From Planomicrobium sp. CPCC 101079 (GTDB taxonomy: Bacteria; Bacillota; Bacilli; Bacillales_A; Planococcaceae): a stretch of 64,000 nt of DNA. Shown one piece after another: positions 25,670-36,062 of the stretch (its first letter is position 1; the number at the start of each line of letters is the position of its first letter). Made by a program: the position numbers and the translations under genes. The stretch is taken from contig NZ_VOHC01000024.1 of NCBI RefSeq assembly GCF_007859275.1, positions 117,726 to 181,725 of the forward strand. The letters are read 5' to 3'. A model generated the notes under the pieces. It had not been told where the DNA came from, made no database searches, and saw nothing but the letters and a program-made list of their open reading frames with translations.

Positions 25670-26494
25670 ATGAAATTTTATTTATCGATGGATATGGAAG
25701 GGGTAACGGCATTACCGGATTATACATACGTGGATTCGAAAGAAGCAAATTACGAGCGGGGCAGGAGGTTAATGACCGGGGATGCCAATGCCATTATTTC
25801 AGGTGCATTTGACAGAGGCGCAAAAGGTTTTCTTGTAAACGACAGCCATTCGAAGATGAACAATTTGATTGCGGAAGATTTGCATGAAGATGCTTTGCTG
25901 ATAACAGGAGGAGTCAAAAACTATTCAATGGTGGAAGGTTTGGACCAGTCATATGATGGCGCATTCTTTGGCGGCTATCATGCACGTGCCGGCCAAAAAG
26001 GCGTTATGGCACATTCGATGATTTTCGCTGTGCGGACAATGTGGATCAACGATGTGGAAGTCGGGGAACTTGGCTTTAATGCATATGTGGCGGGTTTTCA
26101 TGGAGTACCGGTATTGTTGGTGGCGGGAGACGACGCTGCCTGCAAAGAAGCGGAAGCCCTCATTCCGAATATCGTCACGGCAGCTGTCAAAGAATCACTG
26201 ACGCGCTCTGCCGTTAAAACATTGCATCCGAAAAAAGCTCAAGCTTTCTTGCTGGAAAAAACGCATCAGGCAATCGACAACCGTGAGCACGTCAAGCCGC
26301 TTGTACCGCCGGACGAGCCGTTGCTCCGAATCGAATTTACAAATTACGGAGAAGCGGAACTTGCTGCGATGATGCCTGGCTGTGAAATTGAAAAGGGCAC
26401 CACCGTTGTCCGCTTCCAAGCAAAAGATATATTAGAAGCTTATCGGGCAATGCTAGTCATGACGGAACTCGCGATGCAAGCGAAGTTCTGTTAA
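25670..26494 (+). CDS. dppA: D-aminopeptidase DppA (M55 family)
   Basis: DppA removes N-terminal D-amino acids, notably D-Ala, from short peptides. The 274-residue protein retains the zinc ligands and active-site residues of the B. subtilis enzyme: D8, E10, H60, H104, E133 and the catalytic H115. It starts MKFYLSMDMEGVTALPD after AAGGGGAAG. It is the first gene of the nine-gene dppABCDE-ykfABCD unit and is followed by dppB after 15 bp. Confidence 0.95.
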   Translation: MKFYLSMDMEGVTALPDYTYVDSKEANYERGRRLMTGDANAIISGAFDRGAKGFLVNDSHSKMNNLIAEDLHEDALLITGGVKNYSMVEGLDQSYDGAFFGGYHARAGQKGVMAHSMIFAVRTMWINDVEVGELGFNAYVAGFHGVPVLLVAGDDAACKEAEALIPNIVTAAVKESLTRSAVKTLHPKKAQAFLLEKTHQAIDNREHVKPLVPPDEPLLRIEFTNYGEAELAAMMPGCEIEKGTTVVRFQAKDILEAYRAMLVMTELAMQAKFC

Positions 26495-26509
26495 AGGGGG
26501 AATCGAAGG

Positions 26510-27445
26510 ATGGGCCGATATATTTTAAAACGGTTTTTAATGATGTTGATGACCATTTTCATCATTGCGACATTGACATTCTTTTTGATGCACGCAGTGC
26601 CGGGGTCGCCTTTGGAAACGGAACGGACGACGAACGAGACAATTCAAGCAAACTTGGAAAAGTTTTATAAATTGGATCAGCCGCTTTATATACAGTATTT
26701 CGACTATATGAAGTCCCTTGCGACATTCGACTTCGGGCCATCGATCAAAGATCCGAACCGGACAGTCAATGAATTGCTTGAGCGAGGATTTCCGATTTCT
26801 TTTGAACTGGGGATTATCACCATTATCATTGCGGTTCTTTCAGGGGTGCTGCTTGGAATTTTAGCAGCGCTGCGCCACAACAAACTGCTCGATTATGGAG
26901 CGATGGCGTTTGCTGTAATTGGGATTTCCATTCCGAACTTTGTCATGGCGACATTGCTGATTCAGCAGCTTGCTGTTACGTGGGATATCTTCCCGCCGGC
27001 TACGTGGAAAAGCCCAATGCACATGGTGCTTCCCGTGCTGGCGCTTGCGACTGGCCCGATGGCAATTATCGCGCGCCTCACGCGTTCGAGCATGCTGGAA
27101 GTGTTGACGCAGGATTACATAAAAATGGCCCGTGCCAAAGGGATCAAGCCGGTCCGCATTGTCTTTCGCCATGCACTCCGAAATGCAATGATGCCGGTAG
27201 TAACGATTATGGGCACGCTGCTTGCCGGAATTCTGACCGGAACGTTTGTTATTGAAAAGATTTTCGCAATTCCAGGGATGGGAAAATACTTTGTCGACTC
27301 TATTAACAACCGCGATTATCCGGTGATTATGGGAACAACCGTATTTTACAGTGCATTTCTCATTTTCATGCTGTTCCTTGTCGACATTGTCTATGGCATT
27401 CTGGACCCGCGCATTAAGCTTCATAAGAAAGAAGGTGACGTGTGA
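26510..27445 (+). CDS. dppB: Dipeptide ABC transporter permease DppB
   Basis: This 311-residue inner membrane permease has about six helices and the binding-protein-dependent loop LTRSSMLEVLTQDYIKMARAKG that contacts the ATPases. The N-terminal MGRYILKRFLMMLMTIF is typical of DppB/OppB. Its stop overlaps the dppC start by 1 nt (TGATG). Confidence 0.93.
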   Translation: MGRYILKRFLMMLMTIFIIATLTFFLMHAVPGSPLETERTTNETIQANLEKFYKLDQPLYIQYFDYMKSLATFDFGPSIKDPNRTVNELLERGFPISFELGIITIIIAVLSGVLLGILAALRHNKLLDYGAMAFAVIGISIPNFVMATLLIQQLAVTWDIFPPATWKSPMHMVLPVLALATGPMAIIARLTRSSMLEVLTQDYIKMARAKGIKPVRIVFRHALRNAMMPVVTIMGTLLAGILTGTFVIEKIFAIPGMGKYFVDSINNRDYPVIMGTTVFYSAFLIFMLFLVDIVYGILDPRIKLHKKEGDV

Positions 27446-28365
27446 TGACCCAAATCCGAGATGATTGGTTCCATCCACTCGCAAAAGATGGGGATGAGAA
27501 AGAAACAGTTGTCAGGCCATCTTTATCCTATTGGAAAGACGCCTGGCGCCGCTTGAAGCAAAACAAATTGGCAATGGGGGGATTGATTTTCTTAGGGTTC
27601 CTGGCGCTAATGGCGATCTTCGGACCGATTTTTTCGCCTCATTCAGTGACCATTCAAGATTTGCCGAATCAAAATCAGCCGCCGAGCAGCACGCATTGGT
27701 TTGGTACTGATGAATCCGGACGGGATGTTTTTACCCGTACCTGGTACGGAGCCCGCATTAGTTTGTTCGTTGGTTTAATGGCAGCATTGATCGACTTTTT
27801 TATCGGCATCTTGTACGGCGGCATCGCAGGGTATAAAGGCGGCCGGACAGATGCGGTCATGATGCGCATCGTGGAAGTGCTTTATGGCTTGCCATATTTG
27901 CTTGTTGTAATTTTATTGCTTGTAGTGATGGGCCCAAGCTTGACGACGATCATCATCGCTTTGACAATTACGGGCTGGGTCGGCATGGCGCGGATTGTCC
28001 GTGGGCAAGTACTGCAAGTGAAAAACTACGAATTTGTCACCGCCTCCAAATCTTTCGGCGCAAAAACAGGGCGGATTATCCGGAAAAACCTGATTCCCAA
28101 CGCCATGGGGCCAATCATCGTCCAAATGACGTTGACAGTGCCGAGTGCAATTTTCGCCGAAGCATTCTTGAGCTTTCTGGGTCTTGGCATTCAAGCGCCT
28201 TTTGCAAGCTGGGGCGTCATGGCAAATGATGCGCTGCCGGTCATTATATCAGGCGACTGGTGGAGATTGTTCTTCCCGGCTTTATTCATTTCATTGACGA
28301 TGTTCGCATTCAACGTATTGGGCGACGGGCTGCAAGATGCGCTTGATCCGAAAATGAGGGGGTGA
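27445..28365 (+). CDS. dppC: Dipeptide ABC transporter permease DppC
   Basis: This 306-residue permease partners DppB. It shows the conserved HWFGTDESGRDVFTRTWYGARISL segment near the first membrane helix and the ATPase-coupling loop with ASKSFGAKTGRIIRKNLIPNAMGPI. ATG 27445 has AGGTG 7 nt upstream, so I prefer it to the adjacent GTG at 27442. Confidence 0.93.
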   Translation: MTQIRDDWFHPLAKDGDEKETVVRPSLSYWKDAWRRLKQNKLAMGGLIFLGFLALMAIFGPIFSPHSVTIQDLPNQNQPPSSTHWFGTDESGRDVFTRTWYGARISLFVGLMAALIDFFIGILYGGIAGYKGGRTDAVMMRIVEVLYGLPYLLVVILLLVVMGPSLTTIIIALTITGWVGMARIVRGQVLQVKNYEFVTASKSFGAKTGRIIRKNLIPNAMGPIIVQMTLTVPSAIFAEAFLSFLGLGIQAPFASWGVMANDALPVIISGDWWRLFFPALFISLTMFAFNVLGDGLQDALDPKMRG

Positions 28366-28369
28366 CGAT

Positions 28370-29503
28370 ATGACAAAACCTATAGCAGACGAATTGACGC
28401 GCACCCGTTTAGAAGATGGAGCGGAATCCGATCCGGTCGCACACGACGCTAAGCGCGGTAAAGTGGCCAAGCCGAAACGGAAACGCACAGTGACGGATGA
28501 GAAAATATTAGAAGTGAAAGATTTGCATGTGACGTTCAGTACATATGGCGGAACGGTACAGGCGGTGCGCGGGGTAACGTTCGATTTGTATAAAGGCGAA
28601 ACGCTGGCGATCGTCGGCGAATCCGGCTGCGGCAAATCGGTGACGTCCAATGCCATCATGGGGCTGATCCAGCAGCCGCCGGGCAAAATCACTTCCAAAG
28701 GCGTTCATTTCAAATCGAAGGATTTAACAAAGCTATCCAAAAAAGAAATGCGGAAAATCCAAGGTGTCGACATTTCGATGATTTTCCAGGATCCAATGAC
28801 CGCACTGAACCCGACGCTGACAATCGGGGAACAATTGACTGAAGGCGTCAAGCAGCATAAAAATCTGAGCGGCGCGGAAGCGAAAAAACGCGCCATCGAG
28901 ATGCTCAATCTGGTTGGCATTCCGAACCCTGAAGAACGCTTGAAGCAATATCCGCACCAATTTTCAGGAGGGATGCGGCAGCGTATCGTTATTGCGATTG
29001 CGCTCATATGCGAACCGGAACTGCTGATTGCCGACGAACCGACGACGGCGCTCGATGTGACAATCCAAGCCCAAATTTTGGACTTGTTTGAAGAAATTCA
29101 AGCAAAAACAGGAGTTTCAATTATTTTGATCACGCACGATCTTGGAGTGGTTGCAAAAATTGCGGATCGAATCGCTGTGATGTACGCAGGAAAAGTTGTC
29201 GAAACCGGCACCAAACGGGAAATTTTCTATACGGCAAACCATCCATACACGAAAGGGTTGCTGAACTCGGTGCCTCGATTGGATTTAAAGGAAGAAGAAC
29301 TGGTGCCGATCGACGGCACGCCACCGGATCTGTTCTCGCCGCCTCAAGGTTGCCCGTTTGCGCCGCGCTGTCCGTTTGCAATGGAAGTATGCGCACACGT
29401 TTATCCCGAGCCGACCCATTTATCGGCTACCCAGAAAGTCGATTGCTGGCTGCAGGATGAACGGGCCAAGAAATTAATCGAAGACGGTGCATTTGCACAT
29501 TAA
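28370..29503 (+). CDS. dppD: Dipeptide ABC transporter ATP-binding protein DppD
   Basis: This 377-residue ATPase carries Walker A GESGCGKS (K89), signature FSGGMRQR, Walker B LLIADEPTTALD and the C-terminal oligopeptide-type cysteine cluster CPFAPRCPFAMEVC. It has an unusually long charged N-terminal extension of about 43 residues before the ABC domain (RGKVAKPKRKRTV). It pairs with YkfD to energise DppBC. Confidence 0.93.
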   Translation: MTKPIADELTRTRLEDGAESDPVAHDAKRGKVAKPKRKRTVTDEKILEVKDLHVTFSTYGGTVQAVRGVTFDLYKGETLAIVGESGCGKSVTSNAIMGLIQQPPGKITSKGVHFKSKDLTKLSKKEMRKIQGVDISMIFQDPMTALNPTLTIGEQLTEGVKQHKNLSGAEAKKRAIEMLNLVGIPNPEERLKQYPHQFSGGMRQRIVIAIALICEPELLIADEPTTALDVTIQAQILDLFEEIQAKTGVSIILITHDLGVVAKIADRIAVMYAGKVVETGTKREIFYTANHPYTKGLLNSVPRLDLKEEELVPIDGTPPDLFSPPQGCPFAPRCPFAMEVCAHVYPEPTHLSATQKVDCWLQDERAKKLIEDGAFAH

Positions 29504-29564
29504 TTTGGCTGAAAGCGCAATTGCGCATTCACATAAACACATACGAAACAAAGGGGGAAAATGA

Positions 29565-31199
29565 ATGAAGAAGTGGCTGGTTTTATTTTTAATGGCAATG
29601 ATGGCTTTTGTTCTTGCGGCATGTACCGCTAGTCAAGATGCGGGAGAAGAGCCTGCAGAAGGAGAAGAAGGCACAGCAGCAGAGACGGGCGGAGAGAAAA
29701 TTCTCCGGTTGAACAATGCGCAAGAACCAACGTCTTTTGATCCATCAATTGGTTTTGACGCAGTTTCTTGGAATGCATTGAACAACTTGATGGAAGGCTT
29801 GACGCGTTTGGATGAAAATTCGCAGCCTGTCGAAGCGACTGCTGAGTCAATTGACATCTCAGAAGACGGCAAAACTTATACATTCAAAATTCGCGAAGAT
29901 GCAAACTGGTCAAATGGTGAAACAGTGAAAGCGAGCGATTTCGTTTTCGGATGGCGCCATATGCTAGATCCGGAAACGGCTTCACCTGCGGCATTCCTTG
30001 GCTACTTTATTGAAGGCGCGGAAGCATACAACACTGGCGAAGGCTCTGCAGAAGATGTCAAAGTGGTAGCTGAAGACGATAAAACATTGGTCGTTACGCT
30101 GACAGCTCCAACAGAAGCTTTCCTGAATATCATCACCAACCCGAACTTCTTCCCGATCCACGAAGCGACTGCAACCGAAAATCCGGAATGGCACACGGAA
30201 GCGGAATCATTTGTTGGAAACGGGCCGTTCAAACTGGCTTCTTGGAGCCATGACGAAGAATTTGTTTTTGAAAAGAACGAAGAATATTGGGATGCTGCGA
30301 ACGTGAAATTGGATGGCGTCCACTGGGCGATGGTAAACGATACCAATACCGAATACCAAATGTACCAAGCGGACGAACTGGATGTTTCCAGCGTGCCGGC
30401 TGAACTATCGGAAGATTTGATGGAGTCGCCGGAAATTTCCATATTGGACCAAGCGGGAACCTATTTCTACCGCTATAATGTAGAAGAAGAACCATTCACC
30501 AACAAAAAAGTCCGTCAAGCATTCGCTTTTGCGGTGAATCAAGAAGACATCGTGCAGTACGTGACAAAAAATGGCGAGAAACCGGCACACGGATTTACTT
30601 CATACGGATTTGAAGGCCCGGATGGCAATGATTTCCGTGACACAGCTGGCGACTTGGTGAAATTTGATGCGGAAAAGGCAAAACAATTGCTTGAAGAAGG
30701 TATGCAAGAAGAAGGATGGGAAACTCTTCCGGAAGTCACGCTTACTTTCTCAACAAGTGATACGCACCAAATCATCGCTGAAACGCTTCAAGACCAATTC
30801 AAACAAACTTTGGGCGTTGATGTGAAATTGCAAAGCGTGGAGAGTGCTGTATTTGCTGAAGAGCAATCCGCGTTCGAATACCAAGCATCACGAAGCTCGT
30901 TCCTGCACGATTACGCGGATCCAGTCAATGCACTTGAAAGCTTTATCACAGGTTCGTCGATGAACCGCACACAATGGTCAAATCCAGAATTCGACCAATT
31001 GATTGCCGATGCGAAAACAGAAACAGATTCTCAAGTACGTTGGGAAAAATTGATCGAAGCAGAAAAACTCCTGATGGACGAAATGCCGATTTTCCCAATT
31101 CATTTCTATAACCAAGTCCAGCTTCAAAAAGAAGGCGTATCTGGAGTATTGCGCCATCCGGTCGGGTATTTGGATCTGAAGAATGCGGACAAGCAGTGA
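29565..31199 (+). CDS. dppE: Dipeptide-binding lipoprotein DppE
   Basis: This 544-residue family 5 solute-binding protein has a lipoprotein signal peptide, MKKWLVLFLMAMMAFVLAAC, with the lipidated cysteine at C20, followed by an acidic linker. It delivers peptides to DppBC. The preceding gap (29504-29564) holds the palindrome GCGCAATTGCGC and a strong AAAGGGGGAAAA ribosome binding site. Confidence 0.94.
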   Translation: MKKWLVLFLMAMMAFVLAACTASQDAGEEPAEGEEGTAAETGGEKILRLNNAQEPTSFDPSIGFDAVSWNALNNLMEGLTRLDENSQPVEATAESIDISEDGKTYTFKIREDANWSNGETVKASDFVFGWRHMLDPETASPAAFLGYFIEGAEAYNTGEGSAEDVKVVAEDDKTLVVTLTAPTEAFLNIITNPNFFPIHEATATENPEWHTEAESFVGNGPFKLASWSHDEEFVFEKNEEYWDAANVKLDGVHWAMVNDTNTEYQMYQADELDVSSVPAELSEDLMESPEISILDQAGTYFYRYNVEEEPFTNKKVRQAFAFAVNQEDIVQYVTKNGEKPAHGFTSYGFEGPDGNDFRDTAGDLVKFDAEKAKQLLEEGMQEEGWETLPEVTLTFSTSDTHQIIAETLQDQFKQTLGVDVKLQSVESAVFAEEQSAFEYQASRSSFLHDYADPVNALESFITGSSMNRTQWSNPEFDQLIADAKTETDSQVRWEKLIEAEKLLMDEMPIFPIHFYNQVQLQKEGVSGVLRHPVGYLDLKNADKQ

Positions 31200-31284
31200 T
31201 AGTGGATTTTATGTGAAGTATAGGAGTTGGAAAGAAATCGCTCTAAGCGGTATTGTTCCTAGTAAAAATCTATAAGAATTTACC

Positions 31285-31326
31285 AATGCGCGGCCATGCG
31301 CCGCGCATTTTATTTTCTTTTTTTGA
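31285..31326 (+). terminator. Terminator between dppE and ykfA
   Basis: AATGCGCGGC (31285-31294) pairs perfectly with GCCGCGCATT (31300-31309), followed by TTATTTTCTTTTTTT. It lies inside the dpp-ykf gene series, so it probably gives partial read-through or separates two transcripts. Confidence 0.88.
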
Positions 31327-31385
31327 TTGAATCCGCCTAAATGGTTGATTGAATGAAGAATGGAAAAGATGAGGAGTGGATTTTT

Positions 31386-32309
31386 TTGAGAACGTTGCCG
31401 AAACGATTGAAAAAAGGTGATACCGTTGGTGTGATTGCACCTTCGAGCCCGCCGAATTTAGAGAATTTAAAGAAAGCGTTGCCTTTTTTAGAAGAGCTTG
31501 GATTGCATGTGAAGATGGGCAAGTCGGTGGAAGAGAAGCGCGGCTATTTGGCTGGGGATGACGATGCACGGCTTTCAGATCTCCACGCGATGTTCGAGGA
31601 TCCTGAAGTTGCGGGCATCATTTGCGCAGGCGGCGGCTACGGAGCGGCCCGGTACACCGACCGCATTGATTTTGGGATGATCAAAGAAAATCCGAAAGTG
31701 TTCTGGGGCTATTCAGATATCACGTTTTTGCATACCGCAATTGGCCAGTATGCAGAGCTTGTGACGTTCCACGGTCCGATGCTGGCATCTGATGTCGGGA
31801 AAGATGAGTTCCACGAGCGAAGCGGGCGCATGTTCGGCCAGTTATTCAGCCCGTTTGAACTTCATTACAGTGAAGAAATCTCTCCCTTGACAGCGATACG
31901 CGGAGGCGTTGCGGAAGGTGAATTGGTCGGAGGCAATTTGTCGCTGCTGCGGTCGGGCATTGGCACGAAATTTGAAATCGATGTTAAAGGCAAGATTTTG
32001 CTGATTGAAGACATCGACGAAGAGCCATATCGTGTCGACGAAATGCTCAATCATTTGCGGATGGCGCGAAAGCTGGACGAAGTGGCCGGTATTGTCATTG
32101 GCGATTTCAAGAATCCCGAACCGAAAAAACCGGATAAATCATTGACGCTTGACCAAGTATTCGAGGATTATTTCAAAGAAATGAAAGTACCGGTCGTAAA
32201 AGGATTTAAAATCGGCCATTGCGAACCGCATTTTTCGGTTCCGCTTGGCGTTAAAGCACGATTGGATGGAGACGCGAAAACATTAACTATTTTGCCAGGG
32301 GTGGAGTAA
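31386..32309 (+). CDS. ykfA: Murein LD-carboxypeptidase YkfA (S66 family)
   Basis: LD-carboxypeptidases trim D-Ala from murein tetrapeptides. The 307-residue protein has the S66 nucleophile in WGYSDIT (S110) and the conserved IGHCEPHFSVPLG segment with the catalytic histidine. TTG 31386, 9 nt after GAGGAG, is preferred over the ATG at 31353, which has no ribosome binding site. It follows a terminator but belongs functionally to the dpp-ykf peptide recycling set. Confidence 0.9.
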   Translation: MRTLPKRLKKGDTVGVIAPSSPPNLENLKKALPFLEELGLHVKMGKSVEEKRGYLAGDDDARLSDLHAMFEDPEVAGIICAGGGYGAARYTDRIDFGMIKENPKVFWGYSDITFLHTAIGQYAELVTFHGPMLASDVGKDEFHERSGRMFGQLFSPFELHYSEEISPLTAIRGGVAEGELVGGNLSLLRSGIGTKFEIDVKGKILLIEDIDEEPYRVDEMLNHLRMARKLDEVAGIVIGDFKNPEPKKPDKSLTLDQVFEDYFKEMKVPVVKGFKIGHCEPHFSVPLGVKARLDGDAKTLTILPGVE

Positions 32310-32310
32310 A

Positions 32311-33420
32311 GTGACGAAAATCCAGGCCATCACCACTTACCGCACAGCGGTGCCGTTGACCAAACCGTTCAAGACAGCGCTCCGCACCGTCACGCAAGCT
32401 GAATCGGTCGTTGTCCATATCTTAACGGAAGACGGGCAAAGAGGGTTCGGCGAAGCGCCGCCTACCCATGTGATAACAGGTGATTCGCTCGAAAGCATCG
32501 AGTTCGCGGTAGGGCTGATTGCGAATCAGTTGATCGGGCAAGATATCCGGCGCCGGGAAGTGTTATTCGAAAAACTGCAAAAAGCGATTGTCGGCAACAC
32601 AAGCGCCAAAGCCGCTGTCGACATGGCGCTCCATGATTTGATCGCCCAACAAGCAGGCATGCCGCTCGTCGACTTTTTAGGCGGTTACCGGCATGAAATT
32701 GAAACTGACTTTACCGTATCGGTCAATTCGCCGGAAGAAATGGCCGAAGACGCCGCATCGTACATAGAAAATGGTTTTGATGTATTGAAGATTAAAGTCG
32801 GCATCGACACGATTGACCAAGACATCAATCGGATCCGCGCTATCCGTGACAAAGTTGGCTATGGCATTTTGCTTCGGCTCGATGCCAATCAAGGCTGGGA
32901 ACCAAAAGCGGCGGTCCGTGCTATCGGGTTGATGGAAGATGCCGGGCTTGAAATTGAATTGATTGAACAACCGGTACCGGCGAAAGACATCGATGGCTTG
33001 AAATATGTCACAGATCATACCATAACGCCAATCATGGCGGATGAAAGCATTTTTTCGCCGCAGGACGCGGTCCGGGTGCTGCAGCTGCGCGCTGCTGATT
33101 TGATTAATATCAAATTAATGAAAGCAGGCGGCATTCACCAGGCGTTGAAAATCAATGCATTGGCCGAAGCGCATGGCGTCAAATGCATGACCGGCAGCAT
33201 GATTGAAACAAAATTAGGCGTTTCGGCCGCTGCCCATTTTGCTGCCAGCCAGCCGAACATCACGCGCTTTGATTTTGATCCGCCGCTCATGTTGAAGAAA
33301 GATCTCTTGCCAGGCGGCATTCAGTATTCAGGCAATAAAATCCGGTTTTCCGAAAAGCCGGGACTCGGCATAGAGAGCGAACAATTCTTACAACGGCTAA
33401 TGGGGGGAATGAGTAGATGA
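32311..33420 (+). CDS. ykfB: L-Ala-D/L-Glu epimerase YkfB
   Basis: This enolase-superfamily enzyme epimerises L-Ala-D-Glu from murein to L-Ala-L-Glu. The 369-residue protein has all signature residues: the KIK pair at 160-162, metal ligands D191 (LDANQGW), E219 (IEQPV) and the D of MADES, and catalytic K268 (NIKLMKAGG). GTG 32311 starts 1 bp after the ykfA stop. A paralogue occurs at 44485. Confidence 0.94.
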   Translation: MTKIQAITTYRTAVPLTKPFKTALRTVTQAESVVVHILTEDGQRGFGEAPPTHVITGDSLESIEFAVGLIANQLIGQDIRRREVLFEKLQKAIVGNTSAKAAVDMALHDLIAQQAGMPLVDFLGGYRHEIETDFTVSVNSPEEMAEDAASYIENGFDVLKIKVGIDTIDQDINRIRAIRDKVGYGILLRLDANQGWEPKAAVRAIGLMEDAGLEIELIEQPVPAKDIDGLKYVTDHTITPIMADESIFSPQDAVRVLQLRAADLINIKLMKAGGIHQALKINALAEAHGVKCMTGSMIETKLGVSAAAHFAASQPNITRFDFDPPLMLKKDLLPGGIQYSGNKIRFSEKPGLGIESEQFLQRLMGGMSR

Positions 33421-34346
33421 TGCAGAAAGAATCGACGGTTTGGGTATGCAGGGTTCCGGTGGGTACCATTTGGACATCACCTGAGAAAGTGCGCGAAGTC
33501 GATGCGCACGGCACCGGCCAAACTGTAAAAATCAACAAATGGCTTGAGTCGATGAACGAAGAGGAGAACCATGATTTAACAAAGAGCAAGCGAGTCCAGA
33601 CGCAGCTTCTATACGGTGAACCGGTGTTAGTGGATAAAGTTGAAGGCGACTGGGCACACGTTGTTGCAATCTGGCAGCCGTCGGGCAAGGACGAACGCGG
33701 GTACCCGGGCTGGTTGCCAGTCGCGCAGCTCGCAGAAGTTGAAGCAGTAAACGAACAAGGCTATGCACGCGTTATCGCGGGCAAAGCCCAATTATGGACG
33801 CTTGACCTCAAGCCCCTGTTGGCGGTGCCGTTTAATACCATGCTGCCGGTGAAAGAAGCAGGAGAATACTTCCGCGTTCATACGCCGGATGGAGACGCGT
33901 TAATTTGGCAAGATGATGTGGAACTTGCAGCGGATTACGATCAAGTGCTTGCCGGAAGTGGCAGGGACATTGCCCGGCTTGGAACAGAATTTTTGGATCT
34001 GCAATATTTCTGGGGCGGCATGTCGAGTTACGGCTATGACTGTTCTGGATTCACCTACAATATGTTGAAAGCGAATGGCGCCATCATTTCGCGTGATGCG
34101 AACGACCAGGCGCGCGATGGCCAGGAGGTCGATAAAGACGTACAAGATTCATGGCATATCGGCGACCTATTGTTCTTTTCCAATGAAGAAGGCGGCTGGG
34201 AGCCGCACCATGTCGGCATATATTTCGGCAATGGCATGATGATTCATTCACCGACTCCAGGAAAAGCCATTGAAATCATCGAGCTGGCCGGCACAAAGCA
34301 CGAACGGGAATTGTGTGCAGTCCGCCGGTTTGCACAGGAGGAATAA
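33417..34346 (+). CDS. ykfC: Gamma-D-glutamyl-L-diamino acid endopeptidase YkfC
   Basis: This 309-residue NlpC/P60 cysteine peptidase cleaves the D-Glu to L-Lys/Dap bond in murein peptides. It has N-terminal SH3-like regions and a C-terminal catalytic domain with C209 in [13 protein letters not shown] and H265 in [10 protein letters not shown]. There is no signal peptide, consistent with cytoplasmic processing of imported peptides. It overlaps ykfB by 4 bp; either of two adjacent ATGs (33417, 33420) may serve. Confidence 0.93.
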   Translation: MMQKESTVWVCRVPVGTIWTSPEKVREVDAHGTGQTVKINKWLESMNEEENHDLTKSKRVQTQLLYGEPVLVDKVEGDWAHVVAIWQPSGKDERGYPGWLPVAQLAEVEAVNEQGYARVIAGKAQLWTLDLKPLLAVPFNTMLPVKEAGEYFRVHTPDGDALIWQDDVELAADYDQVLAGSGRDIARLGTEFLDLQYFWGGMSSYGYDCSGFTYNMLKANGAIISRDANDQARDGQEVDKDVQDSWHIGDLLFFSNEEGGWEPHHVGIYFGNGMMIHSPTPGKAIEIIELAGTKHERELCAVRRFAQEE

Positions 34347-34348
34347 GG

Positions 34349-35311
<963 letters not shown>

Positions 35312-35346
35312 AAGAAGAAATAGGTTAGCGTTGCGAAAATTTTAAG

Positions 35347-35375
35347 GTGAAATCCAGTCAAAATTGTGTTATAAT
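35347..35375 (+). promoter_or_regulatory. Promoter of the DUF2187 gene
   Basis: GTGAAA (35347-35352, 4/6), a 17-bp spacer and a perfect TATAAT (35370-35375) lie 40 bp upstream of the start. Confidence 0.55.
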
Positions 35376-35414
35376 AAGATGATATGGTTCATAAAAGAGA
35401 GGCGTTGATTAACA

Positions 35415-35642
35415 ATGGCATTTCAACCACATGAAAAAGAAGTATCAGAATTTGTTGCAGCACGCAGAATCGGTGAATGGATTTCCTTCACTCGCAATGG
35501 CGTCGAAGTAAACGGCACCATCTTCAAAATCATGGATAACTCGGTGATCGTTGAGATATCTCCGGAAGATGCAAAAGAAATTGGCGCGGCATCAAGCATG
35601 ACCGTGATTTCCCATAAGAAATATAAAGTTATCGAAGCATAA
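35415..35642 (+). CDS. DUF2187 (YkvS-like) small protein
   Basis: This 75-residue soluble protein has the pattern WISFTRNGVEVNGTIFKIMDNSVIVEI, then VISHKKYKVIE, which fits the small beta-barrel DUF2187 family (B. subtilis YkvS). It is monocistronic, with its own promoter and terminator. Function is unknown. Confidence 0.75.
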   Translation: MAFQPHEKEVSEFVAARRIGEWISFTRNGVEVNGTIFKIMDNSVIVEISPEDAKEIGAASSMTVISHKKYKVIEA

Positions 35643-35647
35643 TTCAC

Positions 35648-35682
35648 ACTCCCGCTAGCCTTGCTGGCGGGAGTTTTTTTGT
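35648..35682 (+). terminator. Terminator of the DUF2187 gene
   Basis: ACTCCCGC (35648-35655) pairs with GCGGGAGT (35667-35674), with further pairing inside, followed by seven or more T residues. Confidence 0.9.
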
Positions 35683-35718
35683 TTTAGAGAGAGAAAATTG
35701 GGATGGAAAAATCTGCTT

Positions 35719-35823
35719 CATGAAGTTTTTTGGATTTTACATGAAGTGCCGCATTTTCTGCATGAACTACTGGAGTTTTGTCATGAATGGATAAGTGTTC
35801 TTCATGAACTTCTGCCAATAGCT
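35719..35823 (+). repeat. 21-bp periodic CATGAA array A (5 units, +)
   Basis: CATGAA occurs at 35719, 35740, 35761, 35782 and 35803, exactly 21 bp apart. Each core is usually followed by G or C, T/A-rich sequence and a variable 10-11 bp. The block follows the DUF2187 terminator. The rest of the gap to 36062 shows no gene or strong signal. Confidence 0.85.
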
Positions 35824-36062
35824 CCGCTCCCAGGCTAAAAACAAAAAATGAAAATGCCTGCTTTTTGCGGAGACAAAATGCGCTAAAGTTAAAAATCCTG
35901 AGGTTTTGCTTCGATTGATGAGCGAATGTGCTTCTACTATGCCTTTTGGCTCAAAAGTAAAAATATAGCCAATTGCCTCTGTCCCTGCGTTTCATTGGTT
36001 TCTGTTTTTTGGTAAAGTAAAGGAAAGCAGGACATCCGATAGCACTGAAAGGACTACATAGT

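Noticed and set aside
28291..28698. Long antisense ORFs in the dpp-ykf region (also 34805-35308, 26861-27484)
   Set aside because: They are opposite-frame shadows of GC-richer coding genes, with no ribosome binding sites and no protein-like conservation.
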